Shown: piece after piece, positions 22,234 to 34,288 of the stretch
How positions within the stretch are numbered: the stretch's first letter is position 1
Layout of the letters: the number at the start of each line of letters is the position of its first letter
Assembly (NCBI RefSeq): GCF_900109355.1
Contig: NZ_FOBF01000004.1
Span: 310,001 to 374,000 of the forward strand
DNA: 64,000 nucleotides
From: Nonomuraea pusilla
Lineage (GTDB): Bacteria > Actinomycetota > Actinomycetes > Streptosporangiales > Streptosporangiaceae
Direction: 5' to 3'
Translations under genes and position numbers: made by a program
Notes under the pieces: generated by a model
Seen by the model: the letters and a program-made list of their open reading frames with translations, nothing else
Told to the model about the DNA's origin: nothing
The model's database searches: none

Positions 22234-25019
22234 GAGACTCCAGCGGCAGGGGGCAGCGACCCGGCCGCGGCGCTGGCGGCGCCGGCTCTCAGGGAGGGCC
22301 AGGCGCCGCTCGTCGTACGCCGGGCGGCCCGGGACGGGCGGGGCGCGGTTCGGCCCGCTCCGAGGGGGCGGGCCGCCCGGCGTCACCCGACGACGCGCCG
22401 CGCCCGCCGCGCAAGCGGCCCGATCCCCTCGACCTGCCGTTCGGCCACGACGACTCCGAGCGCCCCCGCCCGCCCCAGGACCCGTCGTCCCGTTCCCGGG
22501 GCGGCGACCGCGCCGACGGACCGGGGGGCGCCGGCCGTGCTGATGCTCCGAGGGGCGCCGGCCGCTCCGACCGGCCCAGGGGGGCCGACCGCCCCGCCGC
22601 GTCGAGGGGGGCCGACCGCCCCGCCGCGTCGAGGGGCGGCGACGGCTCCGGCCGCCCGCGTGGCCGGGGCGACGACTCCGACCGCGACCGCCCGCGCCCC
22701 GGCTCCGGCGAGCGCGACCGAGCACGCCCGGGTTCCGGCGAGCGTGACCGCGCGCGACCCGGCTCGGGCGAGCGTGCCCGGTCCGGCTCCGCCGACGGCG
22801 CGCGTCCGGGTGCCGGTTCCGGCCGGGCCCGCCCCCGCCAGGAGCCGGGCGACCGCGCCCGCCCTCGCGAGGGCTCCGGCAGGGCCGACTTCAGCATGCC
22901 CGACCTCGACGCCCCGCGCCCGCGCCGCGACGCCGCCCGCGGCAGGGCCGAGGGCGGCTCCAGGCCGGGCGGGGCCGACGGGGCGTCCAGGGGCGGTAGA
23001 GACCGTTCCGGCGCGCGGGCCGAGGGGTCGCGCGCCGGCCAGGCGCCCGCCCGCGAGGGCAGGCAGGCCCCTGAGGGCCGCCGCGCCCCCGCGCCCGGCC
23101 ACCCCCGCGACGGCGATCGTGAGCACCCCCGCGCCGGCGATCGTGAGCACCGCCGCGACGGCGGCGAGCGTGAGCACCGGCGTGCCGGCGAGCGTGAGCG
23201 GCCCGCCGGCCGCTCCCAGGGCGACGGGCCGCCGCCGAGGGGGCCGCGCCGCCCGCCCACCCCGCCGCGCCCGCCCAGGCCGCCGCTCGTGCTGCGCCTG
23301 GGCAACCCCCGCAGGCGCATCAACATCGGCCTCATCGGCATGACCTTCATCCTGTCGATCTTCGCGGGACGCCTCATCCAGATGCAGGGCATCGAGTCCA
23401 AGGTGTACGAGGCGGCGGCGGTCGACCAGCGCACCCACACCGAGGAGATCCCCGCCAAGCGCGGCTCGATCACCGACGTCAACGGCCACGCGCTGGCCGT
23501 CACCGTCGAGGCGCGCGAGATCTCGATCGACCCCAGCAAGGTGCCGCTGAAGGTCCGCGACAAGATCGCGGCCATCCTCGCCCAGCAGCTCGGCAAGCCC
23601 CAGCAGGAGATCGCCGCCAAGCTGGCCAGGGTCGACACCCGCTACCAGCTCCTCGCCAGGGACGTCGACCCCGTCGTGGCCGCGCGCCTGCTGCAGGCCC
23701 GCGTGCCCGCGCTCTACGCGAAGAAGACCTACCGCAGGCTCTACCCGGCGGGCGACCTCGCGGGCAGCCTGATCGGCTTCGTCGGCGACGACGGCGACGG
23801 CCTCGGCGGCATGGAGCAGACCAAGAACACCCTGCTGGCCGGCCGCGACGGCAAGCAACGGGTGGAGACGGGCCGCGACGGCCAGCGCATCCCGATGACG
23901 AGCAGCCAGCGCACGCCCCCGGTCAACGGGCGCGACGTGCGGCTGACGATCGACCGCGACATCCAGTGGGCCGCCCAGAAGGCGATCGCCGACGAGGTGC
24001 GCAAGTCGGGCGCGGCCAGCGGCACCGTCATCGTCATGGACGTTCAGACCGCGCAGATCATCGCCATGGCCAACGCGCCCGAGCTGGACCTGACCACCTG
24101 GCGTACGGCGCCGGACTCGCTGTACGTCAACAAGGCCGCCTCCGAGGTGTTCGAGCCGGGCAGCACCAACAAGGTCATCACCGCGGCCGCGGCGCTGGAG
24201 GCCAGGACCGTCACGCCCGACACCGTCTTCCGCGTGCCCGACAACATCAGGTGCGCCGACCGGGTGCTGCGCGACGCGCACCCCCACAAGACCGAGTCGA
24301 TGACCTTCCGCCAGGCCATGGCGCAGTCGAGCAACGTCGCCACCATCATGGCCGCCAGGAAGATCGGCAGGGAGCGGCTGTACCAGATGCTCAGGTCCTT
24401 CGGGTTCGGCACCTCGCCGGGCGGCGGCGTCCCCGGCGCGGAGGCCGGGCTGCTGCCCGACTACAAGACCTGGTCGGGCAGCCAGAACTGCACCGTCGCC
24501 TACGGGCAGGGCGTCTCGGTCACCGCGCTGCAGATGGCCAGCGTGTACCAGACCATCGCCAACGGCGGCGTCAAGATCGACCCGCAGATCGTCGCGGGCA
24601 CCACCGACGACGGCGGCAGGTTCGTCCCGTCGCCCCCGGGCAAGCAGACCAGGGTGGTGAGCGAGACGACCGCCAAGGAGATCGCGACGATGCTGGAGAG
24701 CGCGGTGAGCGCCGAGGGCACCGGCGAGCTGGCCGCCATCCCGGGCTACCGCGTCGCGGGCAAGACGGGCACCGCCAACCGCTACGATGCCCAACTCGGC
24801 CGTTATGAGGGCTACACTGCGTCCTTCGTCGGGTTCGCCCCTGCCGACGCTCCGCGCCTGGTGGTGCTGTCGGTGCTGCAGAACCCCAAGAACGGCCATT
24901 ACGGCGGCCAGATCGCGGCCCCGGTCTTCAAGGATGTGATGACGTTCGCCATCAAGAGCAAGAAGATTCCTCCCACAGGCTCCGCCGCGCCGCCGGTGCG
25001 GACGCGCGCGGGACAGTGA
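22230..25019 (+). CDS. ftsI: Septal peptidoglycan transpeptidase FtsI (PBP3) with very long N-terminal tail
   Basis: 929 residues, against about 600 in most actinobacteria. Residues 1 to about 355 are a low-complexity Arg/Gly/Asp/Pro tail with repeats (RPGSGERDRA about three times, then GDREH/GEREH units). One TM helix follows (about 363-383), then the PBP dimerisation domain and the transpeptidase domain. The active-site motifs are complete: Ser 645 in EPGSTNK, SSN at 700-702, KTGT at 845-848. It crosslinks septal peptidoglycan together with FtsW. The GTG overlaps the ftsL stop by 4 nt. The tail is cytoplasmic by topology and probably disordered. No PASTA domains are present. Confidence 0.94.
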   Translation: MRDSSGRGQRPGRGAGGAGSQGGPGAARRTPGGPGRAGRGSARSEGAGRPASPDDAPRPPRKRPDPLDLPFGHDDSERPRPPQDPSSRSRGGDRADGPGGAGRADAPRGAGRSDRPRGADRPAASRGADRPAASRGGDGSGRPRGRGDDSDRDRPRPGSGERDRARPGSGERDRARPGSGERARSGSADGARPGAGSGRARPRQEPGDRARPREGSGRADFSMPDLDAPRPRRDAARGRAEGGSRPGGADGASRGGRDRSGARAEGSRAGQAPAREGRQAPEGRRAPAPGHPRDGDREHPRAGDREHRRDGGEREHRRAGERERPAGRSQGDGPPPRGPRRPPTPPRPPRPPLVLRLGNPRRRINIGLIGMTFILSIFAGRLIQMQGIESKVYEAAAVDQRTHTEEIPAKRGSITDVNGHALAVTVEAREISIDPSKVPLKVRDKIAAILAQQLGKPQQEIAAKLARVDTRYQLLARDVDPVVAARLLQARVPALYAKKTYRRLYPAGDLAGSLIGFVGDDGDGLGGMEQTKNTLLAGRDGKQRVETGRDGQRIPMTSSQRTPPVNGRDVRLTIDRDIQWAAQKAIADEVRKSGAASGTVIVMDVQTAQIIAMANAPELDLTTWRTAPDSLYVNKAASEVFEPGSTNKVITAAAALEARTVTPDTVFRVPDNIRCADRVLRDAHPHKTESMTFRQAMAQSSNVATIMAARKIGRERLYQMLRSFGFGTSPGGGVPGAEAGLLPDYKTWSGSQNCTVAYGQGVSVTALQMASVYQTIANGGVKIDPQIVAGTTDDGGRFVPSPPGKQTRVVSETTAKEIATMLESAVSAEGTGELAAIPGYRVAGKTGTANRYDAQLGRYEGYTASFVGFAPADAPRLVVLSVLQNPKNGHYGGQIAAPVFKDVMTFAIKSKKIPPTGSAAPPVRTRAGQ

Positions 25020-26589
25020 CCAGGGAAGGTACGCTCTCGCCCGTGCGTCCCCCGTCGTCTATGCGTCCCACGACCAGTCAGCCCCGCCCGCTCACCGGGC
25101 TGGCGACCATGCTCGACGCCGATTCCGGCACGTCGCGGTCGCCCCACGCCGCCCTGACCGGCGTCACCATCGACTCGCGCGCCGTCAGGCGCGGAGACCT
25201 GTACGTGGCCCTGCCCGGCAACCACGCCCACGGCGCCGAGTACGCCGCGCAGGCGATGGCCGGCGGCGCCGTCGCCGTGCTCACCGACCGCGCGGGCCGC
25301 GACGCCGCCGTGGCCACCGGGCTGCCGGTGCTGATCGTGCCCGACCCGCGGGCCCTGCTGGGCCAGATCTCCTCCTGGGTGTACGGGCAGCCCGCCCACG
25401 ACATCCAGGTGATCGGCATCACGGGCACCAGCGGCAAGTCCACGAGCACGTTCATGGTGGAGGCGGGCCTGCGGGCGGCCGGCCACACCGCGGGGCTCGT
25501 CGGCGGCGTGGAGATCCGCGCGGGCGAGCTGCGCTTCCAGCCCACGCTCACCACGCCCGAGGCGTCGGAGCTGCACGGCCTGTTCGCCCTCATGCGCGAG
25601 CAGGGGGTCACGGCGGCCGTCATGGAGGTCTCCAGCCACGCGCTGGCACTCGGCCGCGTCGAGGGCGTCTACTACGACGTCGCGCTGTTCACCAACCTGT
25701 CGCAGGACCACCTCGACTTCCACAAGGACTTCGAGGAGTACTTCCTGACGAAGGCGAAGCTGTTCCAGCCCGAGCTGAGCCGCGCCGGCGTCACCAACCT
25801 CGACGACCGCCACGGGCGCGAGCTGCTCGGCGTGGCCAAGGTGCCGATGACGACGTTCTCCGCCCTCGGCGACCCCGAGGCGGAGTGGCGGGCGCTGGAC
25901 GTGCGGCTGGGCGCCGACGGCAGCGCCTTCCGCGTCGTGGGCCCTGGTGGCGTCGAGGCCGACGCGCGCGTCGCGCTGCCCGGCCCGTTCAACGTCGCCA
26001 ACGCGCTCGGCGCCGTCGTCGCCCTGGTCGAGGCCGGGGTGCCGCTGCAGACGGCCGTCCACGGCGTCGGCTCGCTGACCGGGGTCCCCGGCCGCATGCA
26101 GCGCGTCACCGCCGCCGAGGAGGAGTTCCAGGCCGTCGTCGACTACTCGCACAAACCGGGCGCCGTCGAGTCGGTGCTGAACTCGCTGCGCGCCGTCACG
26201 GAACGCCGCCTGACCGTCGTGCTCGGCTGCGGCGGCGACCGCGACAAGGGCAAGCGCCCGCTCATGGGCGAGGCGGCGGCCCGGCTGGCCGATGTGGCCA
26301 TTTTCACGAGCGACAACCCCCGTACGGAGGATCCCCTCGCCATCCTGGCCGCGATGATGGAAGGAGCGCTCCGCGTTCCGCAGCACGACCGCGCTCATGT
26401 GATCATTGAGCCCGACCGCGCGGCCGCGATCGGCCTGGCGGTCGACAGGGCCGAGCGCGGCGACGTGATCGTCGTGGCCGGAAAGGGCCACGAGCAGGGC
26501 CAGTACGTCGCAGGCGAGGTCATACCCTTCGACGACCGCGAGGTGGTCGCCGAAGCGATCAACGCACGCAAGGAAAGCAGGAAGCACGC

Positions 26590-26593
<4 letters not shown>
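25016..26593 (+). CDS. murE: UDP-MurNAc-L-Ala-D-Glu:meso-diaminopimelate ligase
   Basis: 525 residues with the three Mur-ligase domains. The ATP loop reads [12 protein letters not shown] (Lys 141), the carbamylated-Lys region and [14 protein letters not shown] are present, and the DNPR motif (about 433-436, SDNPRTEDP) specifies meso-diaminopimelate as the added amino acid. It adds the third residue of the stem peptide. GTG 25016 overlaps the ftsI stop by 4 nt, as at the other junctions here; later in-frame starts at GTG 25043 or the ATG three codons after it would remove a short, poorly conserved N-terminus and cannot be excluded. Its stop overlaps murF. Confidence 0.94.
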
Positions 26594-28013
<1,420 letters not shown>

Positions 28014-28017
<4 letters not shown>

Positions 28018-29072
28018 CCAACATCATCATCGCCGGCGCAGTGGGCCTGGTCCTCTCCATGCTGGGCACCCCGCTGGCGATCCGGCTGTTCTCGCGGCGC
28101 GGCTACGGCCAGGAGATCCGCGAGGAGGGCCCGTCGGGGCACCAGGGCAAGCGCGGCACGCCCACGATGGGCGGCACGGTCATCGTGCTGGCCGCGCTCT
28201 TCGCCTACGGCGCCTCGCACCTGGCCACCTTCGCGGCCCCCACCGTGTCGGGCATGCTCGTGCTGTTCCTCATGACGGGCCTGGGCGCGGTCGGCTTCCT
28301 CGACGACTTCATCAAGATCTACAAGCAGCGCAGCCTCGGCCTGCGCAGCGGCGCCAAGGCGCTCGGGCAGCTCATCGTCGGCGCGGTCTTCGCCGTGCTG
28401 GTCACGCAGCAGCCGAACGTCTACGGCATCACCCCCGCCGAGACCCGCGTGTCGTTCCTTCGCGACATCGGGCCGTCGATCGGCATCGTGGGCTTCACCA
28501 TCTGGGTGCTCATCATGATCGTCGGCTTCTCGAACGCGGTGAACCTCACCGACGGCCTCGACGGCCTGGCCAGCGGCGCCACCGGCGTGGTGCTCGCCGC
28601 GTACGTGCTGATCGGCAACTGGCAGCTGCGCAACAACTGCATCGACCAGCTCGGCCCCAACTGCTACTGGGTGCGCGACCCGCTCGACCTGGCCGTGGTC
28701 GCCGCGGCGGTGCTGGGGGCGCTCATCGGCTTCCTGTGGTGGAACGCCCCGCCGGCCCGGATCTTCATGGGCGACACCGGCTCGCTGGCCCTGGGCGGCG
28801 TGCTGGCCGGCCTGGCCATCGCCACCCGCACCCAGCTGCTGCTCATCATCCTCGCCGGCCTGTGCGTGATCATCACGCTGTCGGTGATCATCCAGGTCGG
28901 CTTCTTCAAGATGACCGGCAAACGGGTGTTCAGGATGGCTCCGCTGCAGCACCACTTCGAGCTGAAGGGGTGGGCGGAGACCACGATCGTGGTCCGCTTC
29001 TGGCTGATCGCGATGCTCTGCGCGGCGCTCGGCCTCGGACTGTTCTACGTGGAGTGGATGCCCAAGCCATGA
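28014..29072 (+). CDS. mraY: Phospho-N-acetylmuramoyl-pentapeptide transferase
   Basis: 352-residue polytopic membrane enzyme (about ten helices) that moves phospho-MurNAc-pentapeptide onto undecaprenyl phosphate to give lipid I. Key motifs: [31 protein letters not shown] (the Asp-Asp pair), [15 protein letters not shown] (catalytic Asp), [12 protein letters not shown], and [15 protein letters not shown]. The GTG start overlaps the murF stop by 4 nt. The frame is open far upstream inside murF, but that part is not MraY-like. Confidence 0.96.
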
Positions 29073-30445
29073 CGCTGACCTGTGTGGCCGGGCTCGGGGT
29101 GTCCGGAAGCGCCGTCGCCAGGGCGCTGGCCGAGCGCGGCGAGCCCGTCGTGGTGGTGGAGGAGACCGAGGGGGAGCGCCAGCTCGCCGCCGCGGCCGAG
29201 CTGGCCGCCGTGGGCGTGCGCACCCTCTTCGGCCCGCCGGTGCTGCCCGAGGGCGTCACCCGGCTGGTCACCACCGGCTGGGCGCCGCACCACCCGCTCG
29301 TCGCCGCCGCCCTCGGCAGCGGCGTCGAGGTCGTCGGCGAGGTGGAGCTGGCCTGGCGGCTGCGGCCCGAGCACGCCGCCCCCTGGCTGGCGCTCACCGG
29401 CACCAACGGCAAGACCACCGTCGTGCGCATGCTCACCTCCATCCTGCTGGCCGCCGGGCGCAAGGCCCTCGCCGTCGGCAACGTCGGCGTCCCCGTCGTA
29501 CGGGCCGTGGCCGAGCCGTACGACGCGCTGGCGGTCGAGCTGTCGAGCTTCCAGCTCCACTGGTCGAGCACCCTGGCCCCGCACGCCGCCGCGATACTCA
29601 ACATCGCCCCCGACCACCTCGACTGGCACGGCTCCATGGAGGCGTACGCGGCCGCCAAGGGCCGCATCTACGAGCGCGCGGGCACCGTCATCTACAACGC
29701 CGACGACCCCGAGGCGACCCGGCTGGCCGCGCCCTACCCCGGCGCGGTGGGCTTCACCCTGCGCGTGCCCAAGCGCGGCGAGGTGGGCGTGGTGGAGGAC
29801 CTCCTCGTCGACCGCGCGTTCGTCGCCGACCCCGTCGAGGCGGCCGAGGAGCTCGCCACGCTGGCCGACGTGCGGCCCTTCGCCCCGCACAACGTGGCCA
29901 ACGCGCTCGCCGCGGCCGCACTGGCCCGCTCGCTCGGCGTGCCGTCGGAGGCGGTGCGGCAGGGCCTGCGCGACTTCGTCCCCGACCCGCACCGGCTGGC
30001 CCACGTCGACCGCGTCGGCGAGGTCGACTACATCGACGACTCCAAGGCCACGAACCCGCACGCCGCCGCGGCGGCGCTGTCGTCGTACCCGTCGATCGTG
30101 TGGATCGCGGGCGGGCAGCTCAAGGGCGCCGACGTCGACGACCTGGTGCGCCAGGCCGCGCCGCGGCTGCGCGGCGCGGTGCTCCTCGGGGCCGATCGCG
30201 CGCGGATCGCCGAAGCTCTCGCGCGACACGCGCCGAATGTCCCTGTGGTGGACGTCCCCGGCCAAGACACTGGTGTGATGGATCGAGTCGTCACCGAAGC
30301 CGCCCGGCTGGCCTCCCCAGGGGACACCGTGCTGCTCTCCCCGTCGGGCGCGTCCCTCGACATGTTCCCCGGCTACCCGGCGCGAGGGGAGGCCTTCGCC
30401 CGCGCCGTGCGGGAGCTGAGGCTGCGACGTGAGCGCGAGCGCTGA
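29069..30445 (+). CDS. murD: UDP-MurNAc-L-Ala:D-glutamate ligase
   Basis: 458 residues. N-domain [17 protein letters not shown] (UDP binding), ATP loop [41 protein letters not shown] and the C-domain [11 protein letters not shown] with [21 protein letters not shown]. It adds D-Glu to UDP-MurNAc-L-Ala. The ATG overlaps the mraY stop by 4 nt, and the end overlaps ftsW by 17 nt, so all of these are coupled. Confidence 0.95.
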   Translation: MTLTCVAGLGVSGSAVARALAERGEPVVVVEETEGERQLAAAAELAAVGVRTLFGPPVLPEGVTRLVTTGWAPHHPLVAAALGSGVEVVGEVELAWRLRPEHAAPWLALTGTNGKTTVVRMLTSILLAAGRKALAVGNVGVPVVRAVAEPYDALAVELSSFQLHWSSTLAPHAAAILNIAPDHLDWHGSMEAYAAAKGRIYERAGTVIYNADDPEATRLAAPYPGAVGFTLRVPKRGEVGVVEDLLVDRAFVADPVEAAEELATLADVRPFAPHNVANALAAAALARSLGVPSEAVRQGLRDFVPDPHRLAHVDRVGEVDYIDDSKATNPHAAAAALSSYPSIVWIAGGQLKGADVDDLVRQAAPRLRGAVLLGADRARIAEALARHAPNVPVVDVPGQDTGVMDRVVTEAARLASPGDTVLLSPSGASLDMFPGYPARGEAFARAVRELRLRRERER

Positions 30446-31718
30446 GGAGCGGCCGCGGCCGGGCGCCGCGGCGGCGGACGGGCCGCCCGGCTGGCTGCGC
30501 GAGCAGCTGAACGCCCTGCGCGAGCTGCTCGGCAAGCCGCTGACCACCTACTACCTGATCATCGGGTGCAGCGGGCTGCTGCTGGCGCTCGGGCTGATGA
30601 TGGTGCTGTCGGCCTCCAGCGTCGAGGCGCTGCAGAAGACCGGCAGCCCGTTCTACTGGTTCATCAAGCAGTCGCTGTCGGCGGCCGTCGGCCTGGCCGT
30701 CATGTACGTGTGCTCGCGGCTGCCGCACCGGTTCTTCCGCTGGGCGGGCTACCCGCTCATGGCGGTGTCGATCATCGCGCTCGTCATGGTGCTGTTCATC
30801 GGCGAGTCGGAGCTGGGCGCGCAGCGCTGGATCTACTTCGGGCCGTTCACCATCCAGCCGTCCGAGCCGGCCAAGCTGGCGCTCGCGCTGTGGGGCGCCG
30901 ACCTGCTGGCGCGGCGGGCCAGGCAGGGCAAGGTCGAGTGGCGGCAGATGCTGATCCCGCTGATGCCGGGCACGGCGGTGCTGGCCGTCATGGTCATGCT
31001 CGGCAGCGACCTCGGCACCACGCTGGTGCTCTTCATGATCTTCCTCGCGCTGCTGTGGGTGGTGGGGGCGCCGGTCAAGCTGTTCGGCGGCATCCTGGCG
31101 CTGGCGGCCCTGGCCGCGATCATCATGATCAAGGTGGAGCCGTACCGGGTGGCGCGCATCGGCGCCTTCCTCGACCCGTGGTCCGACGCGCAGGGCGCCG
31201 GGTACCAGGCGGTGCAGGGGCAGATCGCCATGGGCTCGGGCGGCTGGTTCGGGCTGGGCCTCGGCAGCAGCAGGCAGAAGTGGAACTGGCTGCCGCACGG
31301 CGAGAGCGACTTCATCTTCGCCATCCTCGGCGAGGAGCTCGGGCTCATGGGCACGCTGGTGGTCGTGGTGCTGTTCGGGCTGCTCGGCTACGCGGGGCTG
31401 CGGGTGGCCGTCCGGGTCAACGACGCGTTCGTCCGGCTCGTGTCGACCGCCGTGGTGGCCTGGATCGTGGGGCAGGCGATCGTCAACATGGGCGCCGTCA
31501 TGGGCGTCCTGCCGATCACCGGCATCCCGCTCCCCATGGTCTCGTACGGCGGATCGTCGCTGCTGCCCACGCTCGCGGCGCTCGGCATGCTGCTGTCGTT
31601 CGCCAAACGCGAGCCCGGCGCGCGCGAGGCTCTCGCCGCACGTGGCCCCGGACCGGTCTCCAGAGCCCTAAGCTGGCTTGGCCTGGGGGGTAGGACAAGA
31701 GGCCGAGTGAGACGTTAG
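30429..31718 (+). CDS. ftsW: Septal peptidoglycan glycosyltransferase FtsW (SEDS family)
   Basis: 429 residues, about ten TM helices. SEDS landmarks are visible: GAQRWIYFGPFTIQPSEPAKLALALWGAD, the GSDLGTTLVLFMI helix, YQAVQGQIAMGSGGWFGLGLG, LPHGESDFIFAILGEELGL and GVLPITGIPLPMVSYGGSSLLPTLAALG. FtsW polymerises lipid II into glycan strands in complex with FtsI. A Pro/Ala-rich cytoplasmic start (1-30) and a basic C-terminal tail flank the core. GTG start 17 nt inside murD. The stop is 10 nt before murG. Confidence 0.95.
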   Translation: MSASAEERPRPGAAAADGPPGWLREQLNALRELLGKPLTTYYLIIGCSGLLLALGLMMVLSASSVEALQKTGSPFYWFIKQSLSAAVGLAVMYVCSRLPHRFFRWAGYPLMAVSIIALVMVLFIGESELGAQRWIYFGPFTIQPSEPAKLALALWGADLLARRARQGKVEWRQMLIPLMPGTAVLAVMVMLGSDLGTTLVLFMIFLALLWVVGAPVKLFGGILALAALAAIIMIKVEPYRVARIGAFLDPWSDAQGAGYQAVQGQIAMGSGGWFGLGLGSSRQKWNWLPHGESDFIFAILGEELGLMGTLVVVVLFGLLGYAGLRVAVRVNDAFVRLVSTAVVAWIVGQAIVNMGAVMGVLPITGIPLPMVSYGGSSLLPTLAALGMLLSFAKREPGAREALAARGPGPVSRALSWLGLGGRTRGRVRR

Positions 31719-31728
31719 GGAGTGACAG

Positions 31729-32805
31729 ATGAGGGTGGTCCTCGCCGGTGGCGGGACGGCCGGGCACATCGAGCCCGCGCTCGCCCTGGCCGACGCGCTG
31801 CGCCATCTCGACCGCGCCGTCGGCATCACCTGCGTGGGCACCGAGCGCGGTCTGGAGACGCGGCTCGTGCCCGCCAGGGGCTACGAGCTGGAGCTCGTGC
31901 CCGCGGTGCCCCTGCCGAGGGCGATCACCCCGAGCCTGCTGACCGTGCCGGGCCGGCTCGCGGGGGCGATCAACGCCGCGGCCGCCGTCCTCGACCGGGT
32001 CAGGGCGGACGTCCTCGTCGGGTTCGGCGGCTACGTCGCCACGCCCGCCTACCTCGCGGCCAAGCGGCGCGGCATCCCCATCGTCGTGCACGAGGCCAAC
32101 CCGCGTCCCGGCCTGGCCAACCGGCTCGGCGCCATGCTCACCGAGCACGTCTTCACCGGCTACCCCGAGTCGGCCATGCCGAAGGCGCGGTACATCGGCA
32201 CGCCGCTGCGCCGCGAGATCGTCTCCCTCGACCGGCTGTCCATGGGCGACAAGGCGAGGTCGTGGTTCGGGCTGCAGACCGACCGGCCCACGCTGCTGGT
32301 GTTCGGCGGCTCGCAGGGGGCCAGGTCGATCAACCAGGCGGCCCTCGGCGCGGCCCACACGCTGCGCATGGCGGGCGTGCAGGTGCTGCACGTGCTCGGG
32401 CCGGCGAACGAGCCCGACCACGAGCCGCCGCCCGGCGACCCGCAGTACGTCCTGCTGCCCTACATCGACCGGATGGACCTCGCGTACGCGGCCGCCGACC
32501 TGGCGCTGTGCCGCGGCGGCGCGCTCACCTGCGCCGAGCTCACCGCCGTCGGCCTGCCCGGCGCGTACGTGCCGCTGCCCCACGGCAACGGCGAGCAGCG
32601 CATCAACGCCGAGCGCATCGTCGCGGGCGGCGGCGGGCTCGTGGTCGACGACTCCGAACTGTCACCTGATTGGATCATCCAGAACGTGCTGCCCATCCTC
32701 CGCGACCCGGAAAGGGTCGCCGTCATGTCGGAGGCCGCGTCCAGGCTGGGCCGTAAGGACGCCGATATCATGCTCGCCAGGAAAGTGTTGGAGATAGCCC
32801 GATGA
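31729..32805 (+). CDS. murG: UDP-GlcNAc:lipid I N-acetylglucosaminyltransferase
   Basis: 358-residue GT-B glycosyltransferase that makes lipid II on the inner face of the membrane. Signature loops: [21 protein letters not shown] (G loop 1), [14 protein letters not shown] (G loop 2), [33 protein letters not shown] (G loop 3) and [11 protein letters not shown] with the UDP-GlcNAc site. ATG start, 10 nt after ftsW. The stop overlaps the murC ATG by 4 nt. Confidence 0.96.
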   Translation: MRVVLAGGGTAGHIEPALALADALRHLDRAVGITCVGTERGLETRLVPARGYELELVPAVPLPRAITPSLLTVPGRLAGAINAAAAVLDRVRADVLVGFGGYVATPAYLAAKRRGIPIVVHEANPRPGLANRLGAMLTEHVFTGYPESAMPKARYIGTPLRREIVSLDRLSMGDKARSWFGLQTDRPTLLVFGGSQGARSINQAALGAAHTLRMAGVQVLHVLGPANEPDHEPPPGDPQYVLLPYIDRMDLAYAAADLALCRGGALTCAELTAVGLPGAYVPLPHGNGEQRINAERIVAGGGGLVVDDSELSPDWIIQNVLPILRDPERVAVMSEAASRLGRKDADIMLARKVLEIAR

Positions 32806-34199
32806 GTCTGGTCAAGCTGGTCGATCCCGTCGCCGCGGCGGACCTGGGCCGCGTTCACTTCATCGGCATCGGCGGCGCGGGCATGTCCGGCATCGCGCGC
32901 ATCCTGCTCAAGCGCGGCGTACGCGTGACCGGCAGCGACGCCCGCAGCTCCGAGCTCGTCACCGAGCTGCGCGAGCTGGGCGCCACGGTCCACATCGGCC
33001 ACGCCGCCTCCCACATCAAGAACGTCGACACCGTCGTGGTGTCCACCGCCATCCGCGACTCCAACCCCGAGCTGGGCGAGGCGCTCAAGCAGGGGCTGCG
33101 CATCATCCCGCGCGCCGCCGCGCTGGCCTCCGTCATGGCCGGGCGCACCGGCGTCGCCATCGCGGGCACGCACGGCAAGACCACCACCACGTCCATGCTC
33201 ACGGTGGCGCTGCAGAAGTGCGGCGCCGACCCGTCGTACTGCGTGGGCGGGCAGCTCGTCACCACCGGTCTCGGCGCCGACGAGGGGTCGGGCGAGGTGT
33301 TCGTGGCCGAGGCCGACGAGAGCGACGGCTCCTTCCTCATGCTCGCCCCCGACATCGCCGTCGTCACCAACGTCGAGGCCGACCACCTCGACAACTACGG
33401 CGACCCGCACGAGGTGCACGCCAGCTTCGCCCGCTTCTCCGACCGGGTCGGCTCGCTGCTGATCGCCTGCGTCGACGACCCGGGCGCGGCCGAGCTGGCC
33501 GACCTGGCCCGGTCCCGCGGCAAGAGGGTGCGCACGTACGGCACCACCGGCGGCGACTACCACGTCACCGCGGTCAGGCCCGAGGGCTTCGGCACGGTCT
33601 TCTCCGTCGAGGGCATGGGCGACGTCCGGCTGGCCGTCCCCGGGGCCCACAACGCGCTCAACGCCACCGCGGTGATCGCCGTGGCCGACGAGCTGGGCCT
33701 GCCGTTCGAGGAGATCAGGGACGGCCTGGCCGCCTTCACGGGGGCCAAGCGGCGCTTCGAGTCCAAGGGCGAGGCCGGGGGCGTGGCGGTGTTCGACAGC
33801 TACGCCCACCACCCCACCGAGCTCGCCGCCGACCTGCGGGCCGCGCGCGACGTGGTCGCCTCCTTCTCCGGCACCGGCCGCGTCGTCGCGGTCTTCCAGC
33901 CGCACCTGTACTCGCGCACCCGGTTCTTCGCCGACGAGTTCGGCGCGGCGCTGGGCCTGGCCGACGAGGTGATCGTGCTCGACGTCTACGGCGCCCGCGA
34001 GGACCCCGAGCCCGGGGTGTCCGGCGCCATGGTGGCCGCACGGGTGCCGCTGCCCGGCGAGCGGGTGGCGTACGCGCCCGACAGGTCCGCGGTGCCCGGC
34101 CTGGTGGCCGAGCGGGCCCGTCCCGGTGACGTGGTGCTGACCATGGGCGCGGGCGACGTGACCGAGCTGGGCCCGCAGATCGTCGCGCGCCTGGGCTGA
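32802..34199 (+). CDS. murC: UDP-N-acetylmuramate:L-alanine ligase
   Basis: 465 residues. UDP-binding [20 protein letters not shown] loop [42 protein letters not shown], and C-domain [18 protein letters not shown] with [16 protein letters not shown]. It commits UDP-MurNAc to the peptide branch. It comes after murG, as in most bacteria. Two tight GC hairpins (34207-34258) lie between its stop and ftsQ. Confidence 0.96.
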   Translation: MSLVKLVDPVAAADLGRVHFIGIGGAGMSGIARILLKRGVRVTGSDARSSELVTELRELGATVHIGHAASHIKNVDTVVVSTAIRDSNPELGEALKQGLRIIPRAAALASVMAGRTGVAIAGTHGKTTTTSMLTVALQKCGADPSYCVGGQLVTTGLGADEGSGEVFVAEADESDGSFLMLAPDIAVVTNVEADHLDNYGDPHEVHASFARFSDRVGSLLIACVDDPGAAELADLARSRGKRVRTYGTTGGDYHVTAVRPEGFGTVFSVEGMGDVRLAVPGAHNALNATAVIAVADELGLPFEEIRDGLAAFTGAKRRFESKGEAGGVAVFDSYAHHPTELAADLRAARDVVASFSGTGRVVAVFQPHLYSRTRFFADEFGAALGLADEVIVLDVYGAREDPEPGVSGAMVAARVPLPGERVAYAPDRSAVPGLVAERARPGDVVLTMGAGDVTELGPQIVARLG

Positions 34200-34206
34200 C
34201 CCGCCG

Positions 34207-34258
34207 GCCCCGCGCGCGGGGCGTCCGGGCGCCGGGCGCGGGCGGCGGTCCCGCCGCC
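34207..34258 (+). other. Two adjacent GC hairpins between murC and ftsQ
   Basis: GCCCCGCGCGCGGGGC (34207-34222) is a perfect palindrome, and GGCGGCG (34241-34247) pairs with CGCCGCC (34252-34258) over a 4-nt loop. No U-tract follows, so partial termination or an mRNA processing/stability element that lowers ftsQ-ftsZ read-through is possible. The structure is seen; the role is inferred. Confidence 0.4.
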
Positions 34259-34288
34259 GAGACGGTGCCGTACTCGCAGGGGAGGGCG

